16,504 nucleotides of DNA from Pseudomonadales bacterium (lineage in GTDB: Bacteria; Pseudomonadota; Gammaproteobacteria; Pseudomonadales; Azotimanducaceae): NCBI GenBank assembly GCA_007128525.1, contig SKXG01000160.1:1-16504 (forward strand), written 5' to 3'. How positions within the stretch are numbered: the stretch's first letter is position 1; every line of letters starts with the position of its first letter. The notes beneath the pieces are model-generated. The model did no database searches. It saw nothing but the letters and a program-made list of their open reading frames with translations, and was not told the DNA's origin. The position numbers and the translations under genes were made by a program. Below, one piece after another: positions 7,638 through 16,504 of the stretch.

Positions 7638-8905
7638 CGCGTCGTCACCCTCTCCGGTACAGGCTTGGTGCGCTCAACCCTGGTGTACCAGGGCATCAGA
7701 ATAAAGTACGCAAAGTAGACAAACGTACAGATCTGGGCGAGCACGGTCGCCATGGGGCCTGCCGGAATGGTGCCCAGATAGCCGAGGATGAAGAAGCTGA
7801 CCACAAACAGGCCAAGCATGACCTTGGAGTACATGCCCTTGTAACGGATGGACTTAACCGGACTGCGATCCAACCAGGGCAGCACTGCCGGCACGGCAAT
7901 GGCGGCACCCATCACCACCAGGCCAAGGAACTTGGCATCGAAACCGAACAGCGGGAAAGTTGCCGCACGCAACATCGCGTAGAACGGTGTGTAGTACCAC
8001 ACAGGCGCAATGTGTTCCGGTGTGGCCAACGGGTCAGCCCGTTCGAAGTTCGGGTGTTCAATAAAGTACCCGCCCATCTCAGGCATGAAGAACACCACGC
8101 CGCAGAACAGGATCAGGAAGATCACGATCGCCGGCAGATCGTGCCCGATGGTGTAGTACGGATGAAACGGAACGCCGTCCTTCGGAATACCGTTCTCATC
8201 CTTGTCTTTCTTGATTTCAATACCGTCCGGGTTGTTGGAACCCACGTGATGCAGTGCAATGATGTGGATAAACACCAGCATCACCAGCACCAGCGGCAGC
8301 GCGATCACGTGCAGCGCAAAGAAGCGGTTCAGCGTGATCTCGGACATGACGAAGTCACCACGTACCCACTCCATCAGGTCCGGCCCGATAACTGGTACGG
8401 CGCCGACAAGCGACACAATCACCTGAGCGCCCCAGAAGCTCATATTGCCCCAGGGCAGCAGGTAGCCGAAGAAACCTTCCGCCATCAGTACAACGAAGAT
8501 CGCCATACCAATGAGCCACAGCAGCTCTCGCGGTTTGCGATAGGAGCCATACATCAAACCACGGAACATGTGCAGATAGACGACAATGAAGAATGCCGAC
8601 GCACCGGTTGAGTGCATGTAGCGCAACAGCCAGCCGAACTCCACATCACGCATGATGTACTCGACTGACGCAAATGCCTCCTCACCGCTTGGAACGTAGC
8701 TCATCGTGAGCCAGATGCCGGTGACAATTTGATTGACCAGTACCACCAGCGACAAAACACCGAAGACATACCAGAAGTTCAGGTTCTTCGGCGCGTAGTA
8801 CTTGGTCATGTGGTACTGCATGGTCTCGGTGACGGGCATGCGCTCGTCGATCCATGCCATGAAACGGGACCACGCTGTATCTTTCTTGGCCTCTTGCTGC
8901 TCCAT
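7634..8905 (-). CDS. petB: Cytochrome b of the bc1 complex
   Basis: This is the membrane core of complex III, holding two b haems and the quinol oxidation (Qo) and quinone reduction (Qi) sites. The full-length product is 423 residues with multiple membrane helices. Haem ligands are readable: H98 and H112 in the second helix (RYMHSTGAS, YLHMFRG), H199 and H214 in the fourth (RFFALHVI, VFIHIIALHH). The Qo motif reads PVWYYTPFYAMLRA (from P301), where mitochondrial cytochromes have PEWY. SNNPDG follows the fourth helix as expected. The ATG shares its A with the petA stop (TGATG) and is preceded by GAGGAG at 8 nt. Confidence 0.98.
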   Translation of the reverse strand: MEQQEAKKDTAWSRFMAWIDERMPVTETMQYHMTKYYAPKNLNFWYVFGVLSLVVLVNQIVTGIWLTMSYVPSGEEAFASVEYIMRDVEFGWLLRYMHSTGASAFFIVVYLHMFRGLMYGSYRKPRELLWLIGMAIFVVLMAEGFFGYLLPWGNMSFWGAQVIVSLVGAVPVIGPDLMEWVRGDFVMSEITLNRFFALHVIALPLVLVMLVFIHIIALHHVGSNNPDGIEIKKDKDENGIPKDGVPFHPYYTIGHDLPAIVIFLILFCGVVFFMPEMGGYFIEHPNFERADPLATPEHIAPVWYYTPFYAMLRAATFPLFGFDAKFLGLVVMGAAIAVPAVLPWLDRSPVKSIRYKGMYSKVMLGLFVVSFFILGYLGTIPAGPMATVLAQICTFVYFAYFILMPWYTRVERTKPVPERVTTR

Positions 8906-9507
8906 CAGGCGGTCTCCTCATCCACACCAATCACAATGGTCGTATCGTTCTCGAACATGTGAGGAGGCACCTGCAGGTTGGACGGCGCGGGCACACCACG
9001 TACGACTCGGCCAGCAAGATCAAACCGCGAGCCATGGCAGGCACAGAAGAAACCACCACGCCAGTTGGCGTCGAAAGGCTGTGGCTGCACTTCCGGCAGG
9101 AATTGCGGAGAACAGCCCAGGTGTGTGCAGAGCCCGACCATCACGGAGATTTCGGGGCGCCGCGAGCGCCAGAGATTCTGCGCGTAAGGGGGCTGCTGTT
9201 CTTCGTTCTCGGAAAGCGGGTCTGCCATGCGCGGATTCTGCGCTTCCAGGCCATCAATCATTTCCTGGGTGCGATAGAGGATGAAGACAGGCCGACCACG
9301 CCAGGACGGTATGGGGCCCAGCATCTCCCCAGGGCGTAGCTTGGAGATATCGACCGTAATCGGCGCACCCAATGCCCGGGCTTTGGCGCTGGGACTCCAG
9401 GACCTGACAAATGGCACGGCGGCGCCCACCACGCCGATCCCCCCCACGACTGACGTCGCTCCTATCAGAAAGTAGCGACGCTGCAGATTGATTTCGTCAC
9501 CACTCAC
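8905..9507 (-). CDS. petA: Rieske iron-sulfur subunit of the bc1 complex
   Basis: The Rieske protein carries the 2Fe-2S cluster that takes the first electron from ubiquinol at the Qo site. The product is 200 residues. An N-terminal twin-arginine motif (R10-R11-YFLIG) followed by a hydrophobic stretch suggests Tat export with the segment kept as a membrane anchor. The cluster-binding boxes are C127-T-H129-L-G-C132 and C155-A-C157-H158-G-S; C127, H129, C155 and H158 would bind iron, while C132 and C157 form the usual disulfide. The start is GTG with GGAG 7 nt upstream; the nearby ATG is out of frame. It heads petA-petB-petC. Confidence 0.97.
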   Translation of the reverse strand: MSGDEINLQRRYFLIGATSVVGGIGVVGAAVPFVRSWSPSAKARALGAPITVDISKLRPGEMLGPIPSWRGRPVFILYRTQEMIDGLEAQNPRMADPLSENEEQQPPYAQNLWRSRRPEISVMVGLCTHLGCSPQFLPEVQPQPFDANWRGGFFCACHGSRFDLAGRVVRGVPAPSNLQVPPHMFENDTTIVIGVDEETA

Positions 9508-9559
9508 GGCATGGCTCCATTACAGACCTCGAATCTTGCAGACGTATTCGGAATTCCAG

Positions 9560-9595
9560 GATCTTGGCGCTGGCAGAAATGCTGGCACCAAGATC
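9560..9595 (-). repeat. Inverted repeat in the petA leader
   Basis: The arms GATCTTGGCGC (9560-9570) and GCACCAAGATC (9585-9595) pair over 11 positions with one G-T wobble, and the interior contains a repeated CTGGCA. It lies about 53 bp upstream of the petA start. It may be an operator or a leader hairpin of the petABC transcript. No clear -35/-10 pair could be fixed in the 220 bp between rpsI and petA. Confidence 0.45.
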
Positions 9596-9693
9596 GCGCC
9601 AGCTTACCACAAGCTGACACTCGGGGCGGGCGACTGTCCGGCTTCCCGGGCCGGTCAATGGCTGAAGAATCAGCGCGGCACCCGCAAACAGCC

Positions 9694-9719
9694 GACGGGC
9701 CGCCAATGGGCGGCCCGTC
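9694..9719 (-). terminator. Strong hairpin after rpsI
   Basis: The arms GACGGGCCGCC (9694-9704) and GGCGGCCCGTC (9709-9719) form a perfect 11-bp GC-rich stem with a 4-nt loop, starting 8 nt beyond the rpsI stop. On the minus strand the T-run is weak (GGCTGTTTGC), so it is an imperfect intrinsic terminator but a clear transcript-end structure. Confidence 0.7.
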
Positions 9720-9727
9720 AGGCAGAA

Positions 9728-10120
9728 TCAGCGCTTGGAGTACTGCGGGCGCTTGCGCGCTTTGCGCAGGCCGACTTTCTTTCGCTCAACTTCGCGCGCG
9801 TCGCGGGTCAGAAAGCCCGCCTGACGCATCGGCGAGCGCAGGGTCTCGTCGTACTCAACCAGGGCACGTGCAATGCCGTGCCGGATCGCACCGGCCTGGC
9901 CGGAGCCACCGCCGCCACGAACCGTTACCCGGACATCGAATTGGTCGACCATCTGGGCCACCTCAAGAGGCTGGCGGACGACCATGCGGGCTGTCTCCCG
10001 ACCGAAGTAACGGTCCAGTGGCTGGCCGTTGACCAGGATCTGTCCGTTACCACGTGCCAGGAACACGCGAGCCGCCGAGGTTTTGCGGCGGCCGGTACCA
10101 TAATTTTGTGCTTCTGCCAT
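9728..10120 (-). CDS. rpsI: 30S ribosomal protein S9
   Basis: S9 is a small-subunit protein whose C-terminal tail reaches the P-site tRNA. The product is 130 residues, the family length. Characteristic stretches are [25 protein letters not shown] near the N-terminus, [20 protein letters not shown] in the middle and the basic tail [11 protein letters not shown] with the conserved terminal SKR. The start was placed at ATG 10120, since a longer frame would run into rplM and lacks similarity. Only 4 nt separate it from the rplM stop, in the arrangement TGAGGCAATG, so the stop codon overlaps a GAGG Shine-Dalgarno. Confidence 0.98.
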   Translation of the reverse strand: MAEAQNYGTGRRKTSAARVFLARGNGQILVNGQPLDRYFGRETARMVVRQPLEVAQMVDQFDVRVTVRGGGGSGQAGAIRHGIARALVEYDETLRSPMRQAGFLTRDAREVERKKVGLRKARKRPQYSKR

Positions 10121-10124
10121 TGCC

Positions 10125-10553
10125 TCAGACTTCCAGTGGTTGCGGCTGCTGAGCGCTGTGCGGATGCTCAGCGCCGGCATAGACCTTCAGCTTCTTGAAC
10201 ATGGCGCGGCCCAGCGGGTTGCGCGGCATCATGCCCTTGACAGCGGTTTCAATGGTGCGCTCAGGATGCTTCTCACGCAGTTCCTCAAAGTTGACCGCCT
10301 TGATACCGCCCGGGTAACCCGTGTGGCGATAGTACATCTTGTCGGTGGTCTTGCGGCCGGTAACTCGGACCTTGTCGGCATTGATCACCACGATGTAATC
10401 GCCCGTATCCACGTTGGGCGTGTACTCGGCCTTGTGCTTACCACGCAGGCGATGGGCGATCTCGGAAGCCAGCCGACCCAGGGTCCGGTCCGTCGCGTCG
10501 ATCAGGTACCAGTCGTGGCGCACATCCTGCGCACGAATGCTCAAAGTTTTCAT
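10125..10553 (-). CDS. rplM: 50S ribosomal protein L13
   Basis: L13 is an early-assembly large-subunit protein. The product is 142 residues, as in E. coli. Family stretches include [62 protein letters not shown] and [21 protein letters not shown]. It is first in the two-gene rplM-rpsI operon, which is a conserved pair in bacteria. A predicted promoter lies about 40-65 bp upstream. Confidence 0.98.
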   Translation of the reverse strand: MKTLSIRAQDVRHDWYLIDATDRTLGRLASEIAHRLRGKHKAEYTPNVDTGDYIVVINADKVRVTGRKTTDKMYYRHTGYPGGIKAVNFEELREKHPERTIETAVKGMMPRNPLGRAMFKKLKVYAGAEHPHSAQQPQPLEV

Positions 10554-10591
10554 GAAGATAAATTCTGGGGCCAGATTCAGGGAGCGCGCAT

Positions 10592-10618
10592 GTTATAGGA
10601 GCGGACCCACTTTGACAA
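10592..10618 (-). promoter_or_regulatory. Predicted promoter of rplM-rpsI
   Basis: On the minus strand TTGTCA (10613-10618) and TATAAC (10592-10597) are separated by 15 nt, slightly short. The implied start near 10585 gives a leader of about 32 nt before rplM. Location just upstream of a ribosomal-protein operon supports it. Confidence 0.6.
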
Positions 10619-10699
10619 CTGATGTGGCCCGTTGCCGTCCGGTTAGCCGCCGCACCGGCCTTCCGTCGACAGAGCGCCCGCGCAGCGAGCAGGCCGGGG

Positions 10700-11875
10700 T
10701 CAGGCCAGGTGGCTGCGGCCCAGATAGTCATGAGACTGCATCTCCAGCAGCCTGCTGGTGGTCCGCTCGAACTCAAATGCCAGGCGGCGACCCTGGTACA
10801 GCTCCGTGATGGGCGCCTCCGCCGACAGGATCAGCTTGACGTGCCGGTCATAGAACTCATCAACCAGGCTGATGAAGCGTCTGGCAGCATCCTCGTTGTG
10901 GGTCCGGAACACCGGAACATCGCTGACCACAACAGCGTGGAAGATCCGCGCCAGCTCAATGTAGTCATTCTGGCTGCGGGGGCCTTCACACAGGGCGCTG
11001 AAATCAAACCAGGCCACGTCGTCACCGCACATCCGGCACGGGATGTCGCGCCCTTCGATTTCCAGCTGCGTATCGCGCTCCACAGCTTCGGCATCCGGCA
11101 CCAGCGCGTGAAAGCTGCGGGCAAGACTCGCTTCTGCGCCGTCATCCAACGGACAGTGGTAGATCTCGGCCCGCTCCAGCACCCGCAACCGATAGTCCAC
11201 CGTAGAGACCACTTCCAGTACGCGTGTGTGGCGCTTGAGCAGGTCAATAGCGGGCAGGAAGCGGCGCCGCTGCAAGCCGTTCTCGTAGAGCCGGTCCGGC
11301 TCGACATTGGAGGTCGCCACCAGCGTCACGCCACGGTCAAACAGCGACCGCAGCAGTTCAGCCAGGATCATGGCGTCACCAATGTCCGACACAAAGAACT
11401 CATCGAAGCAGAGCACACTGGCCTCGGCGGCCAGGTCTGCCGCCACCAGTTCCAACGGATTGCGGTTGCCGGCAAGCCGGGTCAGATCCCGGTGAACCCG
11501 CTGCATGAATCGGTGGAAGTGCACCCGGCGCTTCTGCTCGAACGGCAGGCTGTCGAAAAACAGGTCCACCAGAAAGGTCTTGCCGCGGCCCACACCGCCC
11601 CAAATGTAGAGGCCGGTTTCCGGTTCCGGCTGGCGCCGCAGCACCCAGCGCGGAACGAGATCGAGCCATCTGGACCGCGCCCGGCGCCCGGCGATCAGTC
11701 GCTCGTACAGGTCTTCCAGCGCGGCAACGACCAGGCGCTGCTGCGGATCATCGGTGATCGCTCCGGCATCCACCAGCGCCTGATAACGACGCAGCGGACC
11801 GGACACATCGGGCAGTGGCCGGTCATGGGACAAGGGCTGATTTGCCTGGCTGGAACCGGGCGCCGGAGCGGTCAT
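10700..11875 (-). CDS. zapE: Cell division protein ZapE (AFG1-like ATPase)
   Basis: ZapE is an AFG1/LACE1-family P-loop ATPase that in E. coli acts on the Z ring during division under stress. The product is 391 residues. Walker A is G93-GVGRGK-T100, Walker B is V154-LCFDE-F160, and sensor I is ATSN (187-190). The flanking family stretches HFHRFMQRVH, SDIGDAMILAELLRSLFDRGV and RRRFLPAIDLL are present. The start at 11875 has no obvious Shine-Dalgarno within normal distance. Divergent from the DegS-like protease gene with 98 nt between starts. No clear terminator is visible in the 80 nt between its stop and the rplM promoter. Confidence 0.95.
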   Translation of the reverse strand: MTAPAPGSSQANQPLSHDRPLPDVSGPLRRYQALVDAGAITDDPQQRLVVAALEDLYERLIAGRRARSRWLDLVPRWVLRRQPEPETGLYIWGGVGRGKTFLVDLFFDSLPFEQKRRVHFHRFMQRVHRDLTRLAGNRNPLELVAADLAAEASVLCFDEFFVSDIGDAMILAELLRSLFDRGVTLVATSNVEPDRLYENGLQRRRFLPAIDLLKRHTRVLEVVSTVDYRLRVLERAEIYHCPLDDGAEASLARSFHALVPDAEAVERDTQLEIEGRDIPCRMCGDDVAWFDFSALCEGPRSQNDYIELARIFHAVVVSDVPVFRTHNEDAARRFISLVDEFYDRHVKLILSAEAPITELYQGRRLAFEFERTTSRLLEMQSHDYLGRSHLA

Positions 11876-11973
11876 GGTGACTGGTTAGTACTCCCTGAGC
11901 GGGCGGAAAGCCGCAAACTGTACCGAGACCGGCCTACAAATCCAATGGACGCCCTGCCGGACTCAGGAGCGCC

Positions 11974-13110
11974 ATGCTATTGTGGTGGGCTGTCATTGTG
12001 ATCTGTGGACTGTCCATGAGCGCGCTGGCCCGCTATCTGCTCCTGCCTGCCATCATTGGCGCCCTGGTGGGTTACGGGGTCATTCTGCTGCAACGCCAGC
12101 AGGCCACCACCGTGCCTGTCCCGGACCAGGCACCCGCTGCACCGGCGAATGCCGGTTATGCCGACGCCGTGGCGGCGGCCGCACCTGCCGTGGTCAACAT
12201 CTACTCCACGCAAGTTCTGCGACCGCGCCGCCATCCGCTCTGTGACATGCCCAGATACCAGGATCTGTGCGACTCCTATGCCGGCCCCGCACGGCGCATG
12301 CAAAGCTCCCTCGGCAGCGGCGTGATCGTCCGCGAAGACGGCCATATCCTCACCAATGCCCATGTCATCGCCAACGCCGACGAAATCCTGGTGGCCTTCC
12401 ACAATGACCTGACGGCTACCGCGACCCTGGTGGGCACAGACCCGGAAACGGATCTGGCTGTGATCCGGGTTAACGCCGAGAACCTGACGCCCATCAGCAT
12501 CGGCTCCTCGGATCAGGCCCGGGTCGGCGACATTGTGCTGGCCATCGGCAATCCATTTGGCATTGGCCAGACGGTCTCGAAAGGCATCATCAGCGCCAAG
12601 GGCCGGCACGGATTGAGCGCCAGCCCCTATGAAGACTTTATCCAGACCGATGCAGCGATCAATCCCGGCAACTCAGGCGGCGCCCTGGTCGACACCCAGG
12701 GGCGTCTGATTGGCATCAATGCGCTGATCTACAGCCAGAACGGCGGCTCCCAGGGCATCGGATTTGCCATTCCCGGACAGCTGGCACTGAACGTGATGGA
12801 TGAACTGATTCGCGAGGGCCGCGTGATCCGCGGATTTCTGGGCGTCGAGATCAGCAACCTGCCAACCACCACTGACGGCATGGGTCTGGTGGTGGCGGAG
12901 GTGCTGGACGGCTCACCTGCTGCCGAGGCCGGCATTGAGCCTGGCGATGTCGTGCTGGCCGTTAACGGCCAGCCGGCGGCAAACGCGCGTGTCGTGACAC
13001 GGCAGATCGCGCTGACAGAACCCGGCACTCAGATACAGCTGCGTCTGATCCGCGATGGTGAGCCCATCGATGTCGAGGCCACAGCAGGGGTGCGCCCGAT
13101 TCCCGACTGA
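11974..13110 (+). CDS. degS: Membrane-anchored periplasmic serine protease, DegS/AlgW type
   Basis: DegS/AlgW proteases sense misfolded outer-membrane proteins and cut the anti-sigma factor RseA/MucA to start the envelope stress response. The product is 378 residues, with an N-terminal membrane anchor, a trypsin-like domain with catalytic H130 (NAHVI), D160 (TDLAVI) and S234 (GNSGGAL), then one PDZ domain from about 285 with the peptide-binding loop GFLGV. One PDZ plus an anchor, not a cleaved signal and two PDZs, points to DegS/AlgW and not DegP/DegQ. The start is uncertain: ATG 11974 has AGGAG 4 nt upstream; ATG 12016 (MSALARYLLLPAIIG) aligns better with known DegS N-termini. An unusual C90/C99 pair sits before the protease core. 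Confidence 0.92.
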   Translation: MLLWWAVIVICGLSMSALARYLLLPAIIGALVGYGVILLQRQQATTVPVPDQAPAAPANAGYADAVAAAAPAVVNIYSTQVLRPRRHPLCDMPRYQDLCDSYAGPARRMQSSLGSGVIVREDGHILTNAHVIANADEILVAFHNDLTATATLVGTDPETDLAVIRVNAENLTPISIGSSDQARVGDIVLAIGNPFGIGQTVSKGIISAKGRHGLSASPYEDFIQTDAAINPGNSGGALVDTQGRLIGINALIYSQNGGSQGIGFAIPGQLALNVMDELIREGRVIRGFLGVEISNLPTTTDGMGLVVAEVLDGSPAAEAGIEPGDVVLAVNGQPAANARVVTRQIALTEPGTQIQLRLIRDGEPIDVEATAGVRPIPD

Positions 13111-13117
13111 CCCCTAA

Positions 13118-13268
13118 CAGGTTGCTGAAAAACGATCTAATGATCGCTTTTCAGCCTGTGGAAGCCATCCTTGGCTTCCACAGGGCACGACGAATCAAAC
13201 ACCTACGTGTTTGATTCGCGCTGCGCCATCCCTGGCGCGACTCTAACAGGCCGTTTTTCAACGGCCTG
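13118..13268. repeat. MITE-like element of five consecutive hairpins
   Basis: The 151-bp element fills the gap between two convergent genes. Its ends are imperfect inverted repeats (CAGGTTGCTGAAAAACG on the left; CAGGCCGTTGAAAAACG reading inward from the right; 14 of 17 identical). Both ends are flanked by CTAA (13114-13117 and 13269-13272), a possible 4-bp target duplication. Inside are hairpins at 13118-13158 (imperfect), 13156-13183 (12 bp, loop 4), 13191-13218 (12 bp, loop 4), 13223-13238 (6 bp) and 13247-13268 (9 bp). No protein is encoded. It may also act as a bidirectional transcription stop. The family name is not known to me. Confidence 0.7.
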
Positions 13269-13306
13269 CTAACCATTGCCTGGCCGCTCCAGGGCTTGCG
13301 CAGTGT

Positions 13307-14635
13307 TCAGGCCGGGCGGTTGTGGTCAAAGCCGGGCAGGCGCACTTCAGCTGCCCGGGCATGGGCTTGCAGCCCCTCGCCATGCGCCAGGGTGGCGGCG
13401 ATTCGTGCCAGAGGCTCCGCACCACTTGCGGTACAGCGAATCAGCGAGCTGCGTTTCTGAAAGTCATAAACGCCCAGTGGTGAGCTGTACCGTGCCGTGC
13501 CAAAGGTCGGCAGCACATGGCTCGGGCCGGCCGCATAGTCCCCTATGGTCTCCGGGGTATAGGGCCCCATGAAGATGGCGCCGGCATGACGAATGTCCGG
13601 CAGCAACGCATCCGGGTCGGCCACTGCGAGCTCGAGATGCTCCGGCGCAATGCGGTTCGCTATGGCAACCGCTTCGTTCAGGTCACGGGTTTGAATCAAT
13701 GCGCCGCGGCCGGTCAGCGAACGCCGGATAATGTCGGCCCGCACCATGTCGGGCAGCAGCGCTTCAATGCGGTCGTTCACGCGCTGCAGAAAATCCGTAT
13801 CCGGCGACAGCAAAATGGCCTGCGCCGCTTCATCATGTTCGGCCTGGGAGAATAGATCCAGCACGGCCCAGTCGACGTCGGTGGTGCCATCGGCAATGAT
13901 CAGGATTTCACTTGGACCAGCGATGGAGTCGATGCCAACCGGCCCGAACACCATGCGCTTGGCCGCAGCGACAAATGCCCCACCGGGTCCGACGATTTTG
14001 TCGACCCTGGGTACCGTCTCCGTACCATAGGCCAGTGCCGCGATGGCCTGTGCACCACCGACCGTATAAACCTGATCAACACCTGCCACATGCATGGCCG
14101 CCATAACCAGCGGGTTGCGCGCGCCACCTGGGGTCGGGACCGTCACCACAACTTCACCAACGCCGGCCACCCGCGCAGGTATCACGGTCATCAACACGGT
14201 CGACGGATAGGCCGCCTGCCCACCGGGCACGTACACGCCAGCGCGATCCAGGGGCCGGACCAGCACGCCCAGGCCATTGCCGTGCGCATCCTGGATCTCC
14301 CAGGATGCCTGCTGCTGGTGTTCGTGATAACTGCGTATGCGTGCCGCCGCATCTTGCAGCGCCTGACGCTGCACGGCATCAAGCTGCTCAAAGCAGGACC
14401 GCAGTTCGTCTGCACCAACGCGCAGCTCACCGGCATCTGTCAGCGGCAGATTGTCAAAGCGGGCGCAGTACTCCAGCAAAGCTGCGTCACCGCGCTTGCG
14501 GACGTCAGCAATAATCTCGCGCGCGGCCCGATTGACCGCGTCATCCTCGGACACATCCCAGAATGTCAGTGCCGCCAGATCGAGGTCGAAACCGGCGTCG
14601 GCGCTGTTCAAGCGTCGAATCAATGGGCTACTCAT
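13307..14635 (-). CDS. hisD: Histidinol dehydrogenase
   Basis: HisD catalyses the last two steps of histidine synthesis, oxidising L-histidinol to histidine with two NAD+, with a zinc ion in the active site. The product is 442 residues, compared with 434 in E. coli. Zinc ligands are readable as Q264 and H267 (SQAEHDE), D366 ([13 protein letters not shown]) and H425 ([12 protein letters not shown]); the catalytic pair E332-H333 lies in [33 protein letters not shown] and [14 protein letters not shown] are also typical. The ATG overlaps the hisG stop by 4 nt (ATGA). The gene ends 38 bp from the hairpin element; hisC, a frequent next gene, is not present. Confidence 0.97.
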   Translation of the reverse strand: MSSPLIRRLNSADAGFDLDLAALTFWDVSEDDAVNRAAREIIADVRKRGDAALLEYCARFDNLPLTDAGELRVGADELRSCFEQLDAVQRQALQDAAARIRSYHEHQQQASWEIQDAHGNGLGVLVRPLDRAGVYVPGGQAAYPSTVLMTVIPARVAGVGEVVVTVPTPGGARNPLVMAAMHVAGVDQVYTVGGAQAIAALAYGTETVPRVDKIVGPGGAFVAAAKRMVFGPVGIDSIAGPSEILIIADGTTDVDWAVLDLFSQAEHDEAAQAILLSPDTDFLQRVNDRIEALLPDMVRADIIRRSLTGRGALIQTRDLNEAVAIANRIAPEHLELAVADPDALLPDIRHAGAIFMGPYTPETIGDYAAGPSHVLPTFGTARYSSPLGVYDFQKRSSLIRCTASGAEPLARIAATLAHGEGLQAHARAAEVRLPGFDHNRPA

Positions 14636-15312
14636 GCTGAACTCCTGCGGCCGGCAGACGGCTGGCGCCTGGCCGCCACCACCTGGCGCAGCCGGTCGAG
14701 CAAAGCCTCCACTTCAGCAAAACGCATTTTCTGCGAAGCCCGGTTCACGATGACCCGGCTGCTGATGTCGGCGATCTGCTCGGCAGCCTGCAGACCATTG
14801 GCCTTCAACGTATTGCCGGTATCCACCACGTCAACGATCAGGTCGGCCAGCCCCATCACCGGCGCGATCTCCATAGCACCGCTGAGCTTGATGACTTCCA
14901 CCTGCCGACCTTGCTCGGCAAAGTAGGCTTTGGCGATGTTGACGTACTTGGTCGCCACCCGCAGCGTCCCCTGCGTCGGTACAGCTCCGGCCGCGCGCCC
15001 GACAGGTACTGCCGTCATGATCCGGCAGCGGGCGATGTTCAGATCAAGGCGCTCGTAGAAGTCGCCATCACCATACTCAAGCAGCGTGTCCTTGCCGGTA
15101 ATGCCGAGATCGGCCGCGCCATATTCAACGTAAACCGGCACATCGGACCCGCGCACCACCACCAGACGGGCACGCCCGCAGGCACTGTCGAAAATCAGCT
15201 TGCGGCTGCCAGCCATGGACTCGGCCGGTTCAATACCAGCCTCAGCCAGCATGGGCAGGCACTCCTCAAGAATGCGGCCGCGATTCAATGCAATGGTCAG
15301 GGGCTCAGACAC
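14632..15312 (-). CDS. hisG: ATP phosphoribosyltransferase, short form HisG
   Basis: HisG catalyses the first committed step of histidine synthesis, joining ATP and PRPP. The product is 226 residues, the short (HisGS) form without the C-terminal regulatory domain; such enzymes need the HisZ partner for activity and feedback control, and hisZ is not in this window. Motifs: [13 protein letters not shown] at the N-terminus, [13 protein letters not shown] (65-77), and the PRPP-binding [12 protein letters not shown] (about 163-174). The start is GTG at 15312 with no strong Shine-Dalgarno. It lies 45 nt after murA and overlaps hisD by 4 nt, so murA-hisG-hisD is probably one operon. Confidence 0.97.
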   Translation of the reverse strand: MSEPLTIALNRGRILEECLPMLAEAGIEPAESMAGSRKLIFDSACGRARLVVVRGSDVPVYVEYGAADLGITGKDTLLEYGDGDFYERLDLNIARCRIMTAVPVGRAAGAVPTQGTLRVATKYVNIAKAYFAEQGRQVEVIKLSGAMEIAPVMGLADLIVDVVDTGNTLKANGLQAAEQIADISSRVIVNRASQKMRFAEVEALLDRLRQVVAARRQPSAGRRSSA

Positions 15313-15357
15313 GACAGGCTCGATTCAGGTCAGAAGGACGGGTTCAGTGGTCAGAAA

Positions 15358-16504
<1,147 letters not shown>

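Noticed and set aside
6480..8611. Long plus-strand open frames opposite petC, petB and sspA (380 and 397 codons)
   Set aside because: They are antisense to clearly identified genes, rich in His, Gln and Arg as expected from reverse reading of GC-rich codons, and have no recognisable domains.
10121..10180. Upstream extension of rpsI (20 extra codons) overlapping rplM
   Set aside because: S9 family proteins start at the MAEAQ position; the extension lies over the L13 C-terminus and has no similarity.
10620..10700. Possible terminator between zapE and rplM
   Set aside because: Only short GC-rich pairings such as CCGGT/ACCGG with a 10-nt loop, no T-run; not strong enough to call.
10622..12001. 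459-codon plus-strand open frame opposite zapE
   Set aside because: It is the mirror of the zapE coding sequence, which has intact Walker motifs; no independent signals support translation.

Overview
The window is a conserved housekeeping stretch of a gammaproteobacterial chromosome with high G+C. Gene content and order match the Pseudomonas-type arrangement as I remember it: rsmH-mraZ-rnpB-rsmI / lpoA-yraN-dolP / sspB-sspA-cytochrome bc1-rpsI-rplM / zapE / degS(algW) / hisD-hisG-murA. No plasmid, phage, IS transposase, CRISPR or defence genes are visible. Species cannot be named from the sequence alone.

Layout. Positions 1-1235 hold the head of the division/cell-wall (dcw) cluster on the minus strand: mraZ, then rsmH, which runs off the left edge. 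Their promoter, at about 1366-1393, sits beside three MraZ-type repeats spaced exactly 10 bp apart. RNase P RNA (about 1603-1953, minus) and rsmI (minus) follow. rsmI and lpoA are divergent, and their start codons interlock in one CATG. lpoA-yraN-dolP (2883-5736, plus) is an envelope operon with two predicted outer-membrane lipoproteins. It converges, with a 6-nt gap, on sspA-sspB (5743-6788, minus; regulation and ClpXP delivery). Upstream of those lies petA-petB-petC (6867-9507, minus; respiratory complex III), with translationally coupled junctions. rplM-rpsI (9728-10553, minus) encodes ribosomal proteins L13 and S9 and ends in a strong hairpin. zapE (10700-11875, minus) diverges from a membrane-anchored DegS/AlgW-type protease gene (11974-13110, plus). 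murA-hisG-hisD (13307 to the right edge, minus) is a probable operon for peptidoglycan and histidine synthesis.

The main non-coding novelty is a 151-bp element at 13118-13268, between the convergent protease gene and hisD. It is built from five consecutive hairpins, has imperfect terminal inverted repeats and is flanked by CTAA, so it resembles a MITE or REP-type repeat. Compared with the remembered Pseudomonas order, diaA/gmhA is missing between yraN and dolP, and hisC is missing after hisD, where the element now sits. I see no clear candidate for a wholly new biological system; the findings are mostly regulatory architecture and small departures from family norms.
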